This document shows positions 16,700 to 24,095 of a stretch of DNA of 26,757 nucleotides, one piece after another. The position numbers were made by a program, and so were the translations under genes. The notes below the pieces were generated by a model that was given only the letters and a program-made list of their open reading frames with translations, was not told where the DNA came from and did no database searches. Every line of letters begins with the position of its first letter. The stretch's first letter is position 1. The DNA comes from UBA6921 sp031363085 (GTDB lineage Bacteria; Pseudomonadota; Gammaproteobacteria; SG8-11): assembly GCA_031363085.1 (NCBI GenBank), contig JANLTU010000192.1, forward strand, positions 1 to 26,757, read 5' to 3'.

Positions 16700-18994
16700 A
16701 TGCTAAGCAAAGAACTTGAAGTCACATTGAACACCGCATTTAAAAGCGCGCGCGAACGACGTCATGAATTCATGACAGTCGAACACTTGCTACTGTCTTT
16801 GCTCGACAATACCGCCGCAATTGCAGTGCTGAAAGCCTGCGGGTCGGATATTGACAAATTACGTAAAGAGCTGGCGGCATTCCTGGAAGAAACAACGCCG
16901 TTATTGCCGGACGGTAGCGACCGTGAAATTCAACCGACCTTGGGTTTCCAGCGCGTATTGCAGCGCGCGGTGTTCCAAGTGCAATCGTCGGGCAAGAAAG
17001 AAGTAACCGGCGCAAATGTCTTGGCGGCGATTTTTAGCGAGCAGGAATCCCAGGCGGTTTATTTCCTAAATAAACAGCAGGTGTCGCGGCTCGATGTGGT
17101 GAATTACATTGCGCACGGCATTTCCAAAGTTCAGGAATCGGAAGGTGGCGGCGATGCCGGCGTACCCGGAGGCGAAGAGGAGGCACCGGTCGAGGCGCCC
17201 GGCCGTACGCCGCTGGAACTCTACGCGCAAAATCTCAACGAGCTGGCGCGTCAAGGCAAAATCGATCCGTTGATCGGTCGCAAGGATGAAGTCGAACGCA
17301 CCGTGCAGATTTTATGTCGCCGGCGTAAAAATAATCCCTTGTTTGTCGGCGAGGCGGGCGTGGGCAAAACCGCAATCGCGGAAGGACTGGCGAAAAAAAT
17401 CGTCGACGACGACGTGCCCGAGGTATTGAAGACATGCACGATTTACTCGCTGGATTTAGGCTCGTTGTTGGCGGGCACGAAATATCGCGGCGACTTTGAA
17501 AAACGTTTCAAGGCAGTCATGTCGCAACTCACGCGCGAACCCGGTGCGATTTTGTTTATTGATGAAATCCACACCATCATCGGTGCGGGCGCTGCGTCCG
17601 GTGGTGCGATGGATGCGTCCAATTTGATCAAGCCGGCGCTCGCATCGGGTCAGATGAAGTGCATCGGCTCGACGACTTACCAGGAATATCGCGGCATCTT
17701 TGAAAAAGATCGAGCCTTGGCGCGTCGCTTCCAGAAAATCGATGTCCCCGAGCCGAGCGTGGAAGAGAGCGTGCAAATCCTGGAAGGATTAAAATCACGC
17801 TTTGAAGAACACCATGATGTGAAATACACGCATGCCGCGTTACGCGGTGCGGCGGAATTGTCGGCGCGTTATATCAACGACCGGCACCTGCCCGACAAAG
17901 CCATCGACGTCATCGACGAAGCAGGGGCGAATCAACGGTTACAGACGGCGTCGAAGCGTAAGAAAGTCATCGGGCTGCGCGAGATCGAAAACATCGTCGC
18001 GAAAATCGCGCGTATTCCGCCCAAGAGCGTGTCGAAATCCGACAAGGAAGTATTGGCAACGCTGGATCGCGATCTGAAGATGGTGATCTTCGGCCAAAAC
18101 GAAGCGGTCGATATGCTGGTGATGAGCATCAAGATGGCGCGCTCCGGGCTGGGTAGTCAGCAGAAGCCTATCGGTTCGTTCCTGTTTGCCGGCCCCACTG
18201 GCGTGGGCAAAACCGAGTTGACGCGCCAATTGGCGAAATTCATGGGCATCGAGTTAGTGCGCTTCGACATGTCCGAATATATGGAGCGTCACACGGTGTC
18301 ACGCTTGATCGGCGCGCCACCCGGCTACGTCGGTTTTGATCAAGGTGGATTACTCACCGAGGCTATCACCAAGCAACCGCACGTGGTTCTACTTCTGGAT
18401 GAAATTGAAAAAGCGCATCCGGATGTTTTCAACTTGCTGTTGCAAGTGATGGATCACGGTACGCTCACCGACAACAATGGGCGCAAGGCCGATTTTCGCA
18501 ATGTGATTCTAGTCATGACGACGAATGCGGGAGCAGATCGTGTCAGTCGTGCCTCGGTCGGGTTTAAGCACCAAGATCATTCCAGCGACAGTATGGAAGC
18601 GATCAAGCGCATGTTTACGCCGGAATTCCGCAATCGTCTGGATGCCATTGTGCAGTTCCGCCCCTTGTCGCCGCAGCACATCGGGCACGTGGTGGATAAA
18701 TTCATTATTGAGCTGGAAGGGCAGCTCGAAGAAAAACGCGTTACGTTACAGGCCGATGACATGGCACGCGCGTGGTTAGCAGAGCGTGGTTACGATCCGA
18801 ATATGGGCGCGCGGCCGATGGCGCGTTTGATTCAGGATAATATCCGTCGGCCGCTGGCAGACGAGTTGTTGTTCGGGAAGTTGGCCAATGGCGGCCATGT
18901 TGCGGTCAGTGTGAAAGACGACAAGCTGGTGTTTGAAATCACCGGAGGTAGTGTTGAAACTGCCAGCGAAAACAATCAGGAAAAAATGACGTGA
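16700..18994 (+). CDS. clpA: ATP-dependent Clp protease ATP-binding subunit ClpA
   Basis: AAA+ unfoldase that partners ClpP and takes N-degron substrates from ClpS. It has 764 residues (E. coli 758). The N domain (1-143) binds ClpS, followed by an acidic Gly/Glu linker. AAA-1 has Walker A GEAGVGKT (217-224) and Walker B ILFIDEIH (284-291). AAA-2 has Walker A GPTGVGKT (498-505) and Walker B VVLLLDEI (562-569). The ClpP-docking loop, IGL in E. coli, appears as Val620-Gly621-Phe622 in RASVGFKHQD, a conservative change. A TTGGAG stretch precedes the ATG. The stop is only six bases from the convergent infA end, with no terminator between them. Confidence 0.97.
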   Translation: MLSKELEVTLNTAFKSARERRHEFMTVEHLLLSLLDNTAAIAVLKACGSDIDKLRKELAAFLEETTPLLPDGSDREIQPTLGFQRVLQRAVFQVQSSGKKEVTGANVLAAIFSEQESQAVYFLNKQQVSRLDVVNYIAHGISKVQESEGGGDAGVPGGEEEAPVEAPGRTPLELYAQNLNELARQGKIDPLIGRKDEVERTVQILCRRRKNNPLFVGEAGVGKTAIAEGLAKKIVDDDVPEVLKTCTIYSLDLGSLLAGTKYRGDFEKRFKAVMSQLTREPGAILFIDEIHTIIGAGAASGGAMDASNLIKPALASGQMKCIGSTTYQEYRGIFEKDRALARRFQKIDVPEPSVEESVQILEGLKSRFEEHHDVKYTHAALRGAAELSARYINDRHLPDKAIDVIDEAGANQRLQTASKRKKVIGLREIENIVAKIARIPPKSVSKSDKEVLATLDRDLKMVIFGQNEAVDMLVMSIKMARSGLGSQQKPIGSFLFAGPTGVGKTELTRQLAKFMGIELVRFDMSEYMERHTVSRLIGAPPGYVGFDQGGLLTEAITKQPHVVLLLDEIEKAHPDVFNLLLQVMDHGTLTDNNGRKADFRNVILVMTTNAGADRVSRASVGFKHQDHSSDSMEAIKRMFTPEFRNRLDAIVQFRPLSPQHIGHVVDKFIIELEGQLEEKRVTLQADDMARAWLAERGYDPNMGARPMARLIQDNIRRPLADELLFGKLANGGHVAVSVKDDKLVFEITGGSVETASENNQEKMT

Positions 18995-19000
18995 AGCGAG

Positions 19001-19219
19001 CTACTTCGCGCGGAAAATAATGCGGCCTTTGCTCAGATCGTACGGTGTGATTTCCACCGTAACTTTATCGCCGGTCAGAATGCGGATATAGTTTTTACGC
19101 ATTTTTCCGGAGATATGCGCTGTCACGATATGCCCATTGTCGAGACGCACGCGAAACATGGTATTGGGCAACGTTTCCGTTACCGTACCTTCCATTTCAA
19201 TATGATCTTCTTTTGCCAT
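19001..19219 (-). CDS. infA: Translation initiation factor IF-1
   Basis: A 72-residue S1/OB-fold protein that occupies the ribosomal A site during initiation. The sequence MAKEDHIEMEGTV, then FRVRLDNGHIVTAHISGKMRK and GDKVTVEITPYDL is the family signature along the full length. The ATG at 19219 is chosen to match the invariant MAKE(D/E) start; the open frame extends 13 codons further with no support. A 10-bp perfect hairpin lies 24-52 bases upstream in the leader. Convergent with clpA, six bases apart; in E. coli the serW tRNA lies between them, but none is seen here. Confidence 0.97.
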   Translation of the reverse strand: MAKEDHIEMEGTVTETLPNTMFRVRLDNGHIVTAHISGKMRKNYIRILTGDKVTVEITPYDLSKGRIIFRAK

Positions 19220-19242
19220 CCCACCATCCGAATCTGAGGCTA

Positions 19243-19271
19243 TGTTTAGGGCGCACATAGTGCCCTAAACA
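19243..19271 (-). promoter_or_regulatory. Perfect hairpin in the infA leader
   Basis: TGTTTAGGGC (19243-19252) and GCCCTAAACA (19262-19271) form a 10-bp perfect stem with a nine-base loop, 24 bases upstream of the infA ATG. No T run follows on the minus strand, so it is not an intrinsic terminator of the upstream gene. It could be an operator palindrome or an mRNA leader structure. Only the inverted repeat itself is certain. Confidence 0.5.
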
Positions 19272-19322
19272 CGGGTGTTTTTCAAAGCCTTATCGGAAGT
19301 GATTTGCTACCCGATAAACAAT

Positions 19323-19353
19323 AATGCCGCGCGGGCTTCAGCTCGGCGGCATT
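19323..19353 (-). terminator. Probable intrinsic terminator of the 78-aa gene
   Basis: On the minus strand AATGCCGC pairs with GCGGCATT (arms 19346-19353 and 19323-19330), and partly pairing GC-rich bases extend the stem inward. The stem is followed by ATTGTTTATC. It starts 20 bases after the stop of the gene ending at 19374. The tail is T-rich but not a pure T run, so the call is moderate. Confidence 0.5.
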
Positions 19354-19373
19354 GTGAAGTCAAGATGCAGTGT

Positions 19374-19610
19374 TTAACTCGCGAGCGTTTGGCGCCACGG
19401 CGCTTCCGACCAAGTGACGATCGGTAGCGCGTTCTTTGAGCTGATGACGATTTCCATGCCTAGCAGTTGCACGATGGAATCCAGATCGGCAGGGTCAAAA
19501 ATTTCTTGTTTCAGGCATTCGAGGTGTGTGTAATTCATGCACAACAGATTAGGGCTGAATCCATGTTCGTGTTCGAACTCGTTTGCGATCTGGTAGATAA
19601 AGCTCAACAT
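19374..19610 (-). CDS. Small hypothetical protein between bpt and infA
   Basis: A 78-residue acidic soluble protein. AGAGGA lies about seven bases before the ATG on the minus strand, a good ribosome site that fixes the start. The N-terminal part (MLSFIYQIANEFEHEHGFSPNLLCMNYTHLECLKQEI) looks helical; the second half (LLGMEIVISSKNALPIVTW) looks like two strands, and there is no signal or membrane segment. I have the impression of a conserved gammaproteobacterial hypothetical family with a similar FEHEHGFxPNLL start, but I cannot name it. It is followed by a probable terminator and lies 189 bases downstream of bpt. Confidence 0.7.
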   Translation of the reverse strand: MLSFIYQIANEFEHEHGFSPNLLCMNYTHLECLKQEIFDPADLDSIVQLLGMEIVISSKNALPIVTWSEAPWRQTLAS

Positions 19611-19799
19611 GACGAGTTCCTCTGGCGTTTCTTTGGCTAACCCGAACCGTGCCCAATGTTGGTACGGAAAGAGCTTTCTAACCTGCTTGATATCTTATCG
19701 GCCCGATCAAATGCATTCTTGATTCGAGATCACTGTTTTGCGATTCGAGTCAAAGAAATCTGAGTTGAAGATGGAACTGGCAGGGTTAAAAGCGAGTAA

Positions 19800-20513
19800 T
19801 TACAAGTCGATCCAACCGTTATTGCGATAGATTTCTAACGGATGAAATTTTGCTTTGTAATTCATTTTGTCAGATTCGGCGATCCAGTAACCGAGATAGA
19901 CAAACGGCAAGTTCAAGCGCGCGGCTTCACTGACTTGCCACAATACTGCGTAGGTACCCAGGCCACGCTCAGCCTGAGTTGGATCAAAAAACGTGTAGAC
20001 CGCCGATAGCCCGCTGCGTAAATGATCCACTGATGCAACCGCCAGCAAGTCGGCGCCGCTACGAAATTCATACAACCAAGTTTCTCCCCAGCCGCATCCA
20101 AAAAACGACTGGTACTGCTCGGCACTGTAATGTTCCATGCCGCCGCCGGGGTGACGTTGTGCGACATAGCGTTGGTAAAGCCGGTAGTGTTCGTCTTGGA
20201 AAGTTGCCGCGACGCGCTGTACTGTGACATCTGCATTGCGCTGCCAAGTGCGGCGTTGACTGCGGCTTGCGTGAAAGCGGTCCACCGGTATGCGTGCCGG
20301 AACGCACGCGTTGCAGTTTGGACAATACGGCACATACACGTGATCGCCGCTACGCCGAAAACCATGTTCGACCAAGGTGCTGTAGAGCACTTTGGTCATG
20401 CCGGCAAACGGATCGGCAAACACGGTGACGGCTTTTCGGTCCGGCAAATAATTACACGCTGACGGTACCGTAATGTAGAAAGCAAGTTCGGATTGTTCAG
20501 GCGGGTGCAGCAT
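19800..20513 (-). CDS. bpt: Aspartate/glutamate leucyltransferase (Bpt)
   Basis: Transfers Leu from leucyl-tRNA to proteins with N-terminal Asp or Glu, turning them into ClpS/ClpA substrates. It has 237 residues. The ATE N-terminal domain carries Cys20 (CNYLPDRKA) and the cluster Cys64, Cys67, Cys70 in YCPNCNACVPARI. The C-terminal GNAT-like domain has SAVYTFFDP, GLGTYAVLW and YLGYWIAESDKMNYKAKFHPLE. The ATG at 20513 has GGAGG five bases upstream; the longer frame to 20678 overlaps aat and lacks family similarity. The aat stop is 11 bases upstream, so aat-bpt is one operon. Confidence 0.96.
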   Translation of the reverse strand: MLHPPEQSELAFYITVPSACNYLPDRKAVTVFADPFAGMTKVLYSTLVEHGFRRSGDHVYVPYCPNCNACVPARIPVDRFHASRSQRRTWQRNADVTVQRVAATFQDEHYRLYQRYVAQRHPGGGMEHYSAEQYQSFFGCGWGETWLYEFRSGADLLAVASVDHLRSGLSAVYTFFDPTQAERGLGTYAVLWQVSEAARLNLPFVYLGYWIAESDKMNYKAKFHPLEIYRNNGWIDL

Positions 20514-20524
20514 CGACTCCTCCC

Positions 20525-21256
20525 TCATCGGTACAACGACGTGATGGCATCCGCATCCAGTGACCAAGGTGCGCGCTCGTATGGAATATGACAACTGCGC
20601 TGCAGGATGTTCACAAATTCCGTGCGGCGAATATCTTCGGAACCGAGGCTGCGCAAATGATCGGATTGAATCTGACAATCGATCACGGTGAAATCCCAGG
20701 TGGCGAGTTGGTGCACCAAATATATGAATGCCACCTTGGATGCATTGGTCATGCGACTGAACATCGATTCGCCGAAGTACACCTTGCCCAACGCCACGCC
20801 GTATAAACCGCCGACCAATTCGCCGTTGTGCCAGGTTTCGACAGAATGCGCCAAGCCGATATCATGCAAGTGGCAATAGGCTTCGATAATCTCTGGCGTG
20901 ATCCAGGTGCCTTGGCTGCTCGGGCGCGCTTGCGCGCACGCCTGGATTACGTCACGAAACGCGCGGTCGACAGTAATCTGAAAACGTTCGGCACGGATTT
21001 GCTTGCGCATGCTGCGCGACACTTTGACATTGGCCGGAAACAACACCGCGCGTGGATCGGGCGACCACCACAGAATCGGCTGGCCCTCGCTGTACCACGG
21101 GAAAATTCCCTGCATATATGCTGTGAGCAAACGGCGTGGCGTGAGGCTTCCGCCGACGGCCAGCAAGCCGTTAGGTTCTTTGAGCGCTAGCGACACGTCC
21201 GGGAACTGCACGCGTTTATCGCTGGGTTCGATCCAGAAAGGTCCAATGCCGGTCAT
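20525..21256 (-). CDS. aat: Leucyl/phenylalanyl-tRNA-protein transferase
   Basis: Adds Leu or Phe from charged tRNA to proteins with N-terminal Lys or Arg, creating N-degrons read by ClpS. It has 243 residues (E. coli 234). Motifs: LKEPNGLLAVGGSL (25-38), GIFPWYSEGQPILWWSPDPRA (50-70), GTWITPEIIEAY (116-127), GGLYGVALGKVYFGESMFS (149-167), and VIDCQIQSDHLRSLG (191-205). The ATG at 21256 fits the family N terminus. A TATAAT hexamer lies only seven bases before the ATG on the minus strand (21264-21269), with no clear ribosome site, so the mRNA may be leaderless or the main promoter lies further upstream. First gene of the aat-bpt operon. Confidence 0.96.
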   Translation of the reverse strand: MTGIGPFWIEPSDKRVQFPDVSLALKEPNGLLAVGGSLTPRRLLTAYMQGIFPWYSEGQPILWWSPDPRAVLFPANVKVSRSMRKQIRAERFQITVDRAFRDVIQACAQARPSSQGTWITPEIIEAYCHLHDIGLAHSVETWHNGELVGGLYGVALGKVYFGESMFSRMTNASKVAFIYLVHQLATWDFTVIDCQIQSDHLRSLGSEDIRRTEFVNILQRSCHIPYERAPWSLDADAITSLYR

Positions 21257-21381
21257 GTACTCAATTATAGACAGCGCAGCGGCAAGTGCTATCCATGATG
21301 AAAGGAGATTTTAAGCGATGCTCGCGTGTGACAGCCCAGACACAAAGAGGATGTGGCCGTTACCCTGCTTGGAACATCACC

Positions 21382-21426
21382 TTATTTATACCCGGATGTT
21401 ATTGACCTGTTATTTATACCCGGGTA
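21382..21426. promoter_or_regulatory. Direct repeat and palindrome, probable operator
   Basis: TTATTTATACCCGG occurs at 21382-21395 and again at 21410-21423, 28 bases apart. The second copy runs into a perfect 12-bp palindrome ATACCCGGGTAT (21415-21426) that covers the spacer and first bases of the -10 box of the DUF2239 promoter. Such placement suggests a repressor site. No separate regulator gene is next to it; the DUF2239 protein itself is a candidate. Confidence 0.6.
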
Positions 21427-21430
21427 TTAT
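21402..21430 (+). promoter_or_regulatory. Sigma-70-type promoter of the DUF2239 cassette
   Basis: TTGACC (-35, 21402-21407) and TATTAT (-10, 21425-21430) are separated by exactly 17 bases, each matching the consensus at five of six positions. Transcription would begin near 21437, about 25 bases before the GTG start at 21462. Confidence 0.65.
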
Positions 21431-21461
21431 TATTGCAATCTACAACTGTGAGCATACTGCG

Positions 21462-22094
21462 GTGACCGACACACCTACCTACACCTATACCAGTTTCGAC
21501 GGTGATCGACGCATCGCCTCCGGCTCGTTGCAAGCGAATGCCTTGGTGGTCAAACGGGCGCTTGAAAGCGGAGCAACCGGCCCGGTTCTAATTTTCGATG
21601 ACGTCACTGGCCATTCGATAGATATTGACACGATGGGTTCAGATGCAGACGTGGTAGCGCGGCTGGCTACTAGCGTCGCGACCGACGAACCTGCCGCGCA
21701 AGTTAGCGCGGAAGCCACGGCTGACGAACCTCGTAGCCGGGGGCGCCCAAAATTGGGTGTGGTTGCGCGCGAGATAACGCTGCTGCCACGCCATTGGGAA
21801 TGGCTGGCGACGCAGCCGGGCGGCGCGTCGGTGGCGCTGCGCAAACTGGTCGAGGCGGCACGGCGGGCGCACGTCGACAAAGATAAAACCCGCAAGGCGC
21901 ACGAGCGTGCCTACCACTTCATGTCAGCGATGGCGGGCGACTTACCCGGTTTTGAAGAGGCGACGCGCGCACTGTTCGCGAGCGACCGCGCCAAGTTCAG
22001 CACGCTCATCGCCACTTGGCCCAACGACGTGCGTGGCCATGCTTTAGTGCTTGCTTTCGGCGATGACGCGCAGCTCGTATTTCAACCCACTTGA
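21462..22094 (+). CDS. DUF2239 family protein, possible DNA-binding regulator
   Basis: From the GTG at 21462 it has 210 residues; an ATG at 21318 in the same frame would place the whole promoter inside the gene and is rejected. The N-terminal part (FDGDRRIASGSL, PVLIFDDVTGHSIDID) is the family signature. After an acidic Ala-rich linker comes RSRGRPKLGVVAREITLLPRH (RGRPK at 93-97), then HWEWLATQPGGASVALRKLVEAARR. This REITLL strand followed by two helices looks like a ribbon-helix-helix unit, and RGRPK resembles an AT-hook core. From this I infer that it may bind DNA, perhaps its own operator; the family has no known function to me. The ribosome site is poor. The DUF1330-like gene follows after 17 bases. 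Confidence 0.8.
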   Translation: MTDTPTYTYTSFDGDRRIASGSLQANALVVKRALESGATGPVLIFDDVTGHSIDIDTMGSDADVVARLATSVATDEPAAQVSAEATADEPRSRGRPKLGVVAREITLLPRHWEWLATQPGGASVALRKLVEAARRAHVDKDKTRKAHERAYHFMSAMAGDLPGFEEATRALFASDRAKFSTLIATWPNDVRGHALVLAFGDDAQLVFQPT

Positions 22095-22111
22095 CGAAAG
22101 GGAGTCTCAAA

Positions 22112-22552
22112 ATGACAAATCTTGACCAAGCCGCAGGCTACCTCGAACCGACACCGGAGTCGGGACGCGCGTTTGTCATGCGTCGTATGACGGGTTATGT
22201 CGTCATGCTGAATCTGCTGCGGTTTCGCGCCACCGCCGACTACACCGCCACGCCTGAACTGGCGCCGGAAGCGGCCATCAGTGGAGCGACGGCCTTTCAG
22301 CGCTATATCGACCACAGCTTGCCGTACCTGCGCGCGACGGGGGGCGATGTGCTGTTTCTGGGAGCGGGTGGCCAGTTCCTGATCGGTCCCCAAACCGAAC
22401 GTTGGGACCTCGCCATGCTGGTGCGGCAACACAGCGTTGAGTCGTTCATGGCATTTGCCGCCCATGAAGCTTACCTCGCCGGGATCGGCCATCGGACAGC
22501 GGCCGTCGAAGACTCTCGCCTGCTGCCGCTCGCAGAAATACCGCAGACGTAG
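22112..22552 (+). CDS. DUF1330-like (dimeric alpha/beta barrel) protein
   Basis: A 146-residue soluble protein. GGGAG lies seven bases before the ATG at 22112. The core YVVMLNLLRFRATADY, then GATAFQRYIDHSLPYLRATGGDVLFLG, WDLAMLVRQHSVESFMAFAAHEAYLAG matches the pattern of DUF1330/EthD-like ferredoxin-fold proteins. In these a strand (VMLNLLRF), a long helix, a second strand and a helix build a dimeric barrel. No catalytic role is established for this type. It is 17 bases downstream of the DUF2239 gene and 90 bases before the MATE exporter gene, on the same strand. Confidence 0.7.
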   Translation: MTNLDQAAGYLEPTPESGRAFVMRRMTGYVVMLNLLRFRATADYTATPELAPEAAISGATAFQRYIDHSLPYLRATGGDVLFLGAGGQFLIGPQTERWDLAMLVRQHSVESFMAFAAHEAYLAGIGHRTAAVEDSRLLPLAEIPQT

Positions 22553-22592
22553 CCGCACCGACGCGTTCACTCCACTAGCGATCAACTTCTTC

Positions 22593-22608
22593 GCGCGGCT
22601 CGCCGCGC
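22593..22608. repeat. Short GC-rich hairpin before the MATE gene
   Basis: GCGCGG (22593-22598) and CCGCGC (22603-22608) form a six-bp stem with a CTCG loop, 34 bases before the MATE start codon. No T run follows, so it is not a complete terminator; it may lower expression of the exporter relative to the genes upstream. Confidence 0.35.
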
Positions 22609-22642
22609 CGAATAGGCCACGCTTTGCCCAAAGGAAATCCTC

Positions 22643-24016
22643 ATGCTGCCAACATCTCCCGCTGCACCTTCGAAGCCGCGAGCTTTGTGGAGAACCTACA
22701 TGCTCATCCTGGTTCCGATGATACTGACCAACATTCTGCAAGCGGCCGCAGGAACGCTTGATGGTATCTATCTTGGCCAGATGCTCGGTGTCGACGCCAT
22801 CGCGGCAGTTTCGGCGTTCTTCCCGGTGTTTTTCTTTCTCCTGGCCATCGTCATCGGCCTGAGTACCGGTGCCACCGTGCTGATCGGGCAGGCTTGGGGC
22901 GCCGGGGATCATGGCAACGTGCGGGCGGTCGCAGGAACTGCGTTGGGTCTCATGCTGTGCGCCGGCGTCGCAATCAGCGTGTGCGGCGGATTTCTGGCCC
23001 CGCACCTGATGCGCTTGCTGGGAACACCAGCCAACATCCTGGCCGACGCGACACGTTATGCGCAACTCATGATGTTGGGAACGCCACTGATTTTCTTGTT
23101 ATGGCTGACAACGTCCATGAGTCGAGGGGTCGGCGACGCAGTGACGCCGCTGTGGACGCTGGCGCTGGCCACCGTGATCGCACTCGTCTGCACCCCGGCG
23201 TTGATTCGAGGCTGGTGGGGATTGCCCAAGCTGGGTGTCGCCAGCGCGGCGGTCTCGACCTTGCTGGCGTTCACGTTGGCCATGACCTGGATGTTGTTTT
23301 ACTGGCGACGCAAGGCGCATCCATTGGCCCCGAGCGCTGCGCTGCTGCGGCGTGTACGTCTTGATCCGGTTATCGCGCGAAAAATCCTGCGAATCGGGAT
23401 TCCGGCCGCCCTGCAAATGCTCACCATGGCCGTCGCGGAGATCGTGCTGCTGGGTTTGGTGAATCGCCACGGTTCAAACGCCACTGCTGCGTATGGGGCA
23501 GTGGCGCAAGTCATGAGTTGGATGCAATTTCCAGCCCTGTCCTTCGGGATCACCGCATCTATCCTGGCGTCGCATGCCATCGGCGCTGGCCGCAGCAACA
23601 CGCTCAGTGCCATCGTGCGGACCGGTTTATGGCTGAATATCGTCGTCACCGGCGGCTTCGTTGCTGCCGCCTATGGGTTAGCGCCCACGATCATCGGGCT
23701 GTTTCTCACCGATGGTCCGGTCGTCGAGCTTGCTCTGGAGCTCCTGCATATCGTCGCGTGGAGCATCATTGTGCTGGGCTTGGCCAACGTCTTGGTCGGC
23801 GTCATGCGCGCCAGCGGAACGGTGTTCGGCCCGATGGGGTTGAGCGTGTTCGCCTTACTTTGCATCGAGTTGCCTGCCGCCTATTGGCTGAACACCTGGA
23901 TCGGGATCACCGGCATCTGGTGGTCTTACGCACTGACCTTCATCGCAATGCTCCTACTGCATACAATCTACTACCGACGGGTGTGGCGCCAGCAGAGCAT
24001 TCGGCGCTTGATCTAA
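22643..24016 (+). CDS. MATE family multidrug/Na+ (H+) antiporter
   Basis: A 457-residue inner membrane exporter with about 12 predicted spans in two homologous halves. The first begins MLILVPMILTNILQAAAGTLD with the typical LxGxDAIAAVSAFFPVFFFL and TGATVLIGQAWGAGD. The second begins ILRIGIPAALQMLTMAVAEIV with AYGAVAQVMSWMQFPALSFG. The G-A-G motif after each half's first spans (GQAWGAGD, SHAIGAGR) is diagnostic of MATE proteins. AAGGA lies seven bases before the ATG. Substrates cannot be predicted; related proteins export cationic drugs or dyes using Na+ or H+ gradients. It closes the DUF2239-DUF1330-MATE cassette. Confidence 0.93.
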   Translation: MLPTSPAAPSKPRALWRTYMLILVPMILTNILQAAAGTLDGIYLGQMLGVDAIAAVSAFFPVFFFLLAIVIGLSTGATVLIGQAWGAGDHGNVRAVAGTALGLMLCAGVAISVCGGFLAPHLMRLLGTPANILADATRYAQLMMLGTPLIFLLWLTTSMSRGVGDAVTPLWTLALATVIALVCTPALIRGWWGLPKLGVASAAVSTLLAFTLAMTWMLFYWRRKAHPLAPSAALLRRVRLDPVIARKILRIGIPAALQMLTMAVAEIVLLGLVNRHGSNATAAYGAVAQVMSWMQFPALSFGITASILASHAIGAGRSNTLSAIVRTGLWLNIVVTGGFVAAAYGLAPTIIGLFLTDGPVVELALELLHIVAWSIIVLGLANVLVGVMRASGTVFGPMGLSVFALLCIELPAAYWLNTWIGITGIWWSYALTFIAMLLLHTIYYRRVWRQQSIRRLI

Positions 24017-24095
24017 TCGCTTTAAAAAAGGGACATTAGCCATTTTTTCCAGTCAAAATTGCTGCTGCGCTTGCAGAAAGGTTGCCGAGTTTGAC

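Noticed and set aside
19220..19373. Possible tRNA (serW position) near infA
   Set aside because: Hairpins are present but no cloverleaf, TTC-loop or acceptor stem could be assembled.
22082..23065. A 327-codon minus-strand frame over the DUF1330 and MATE genes
   Set aside because: The product is a low-quality His/Arg/Gln-rich sequence and the plus strand carries clear families with ribosome sites.
24025..24055. A6/T6 complementary stretch after the MATE gene as terminator
   Set aside because: The stem is almost all A-T with a bulge and only two G-C pairs, too weak to call.
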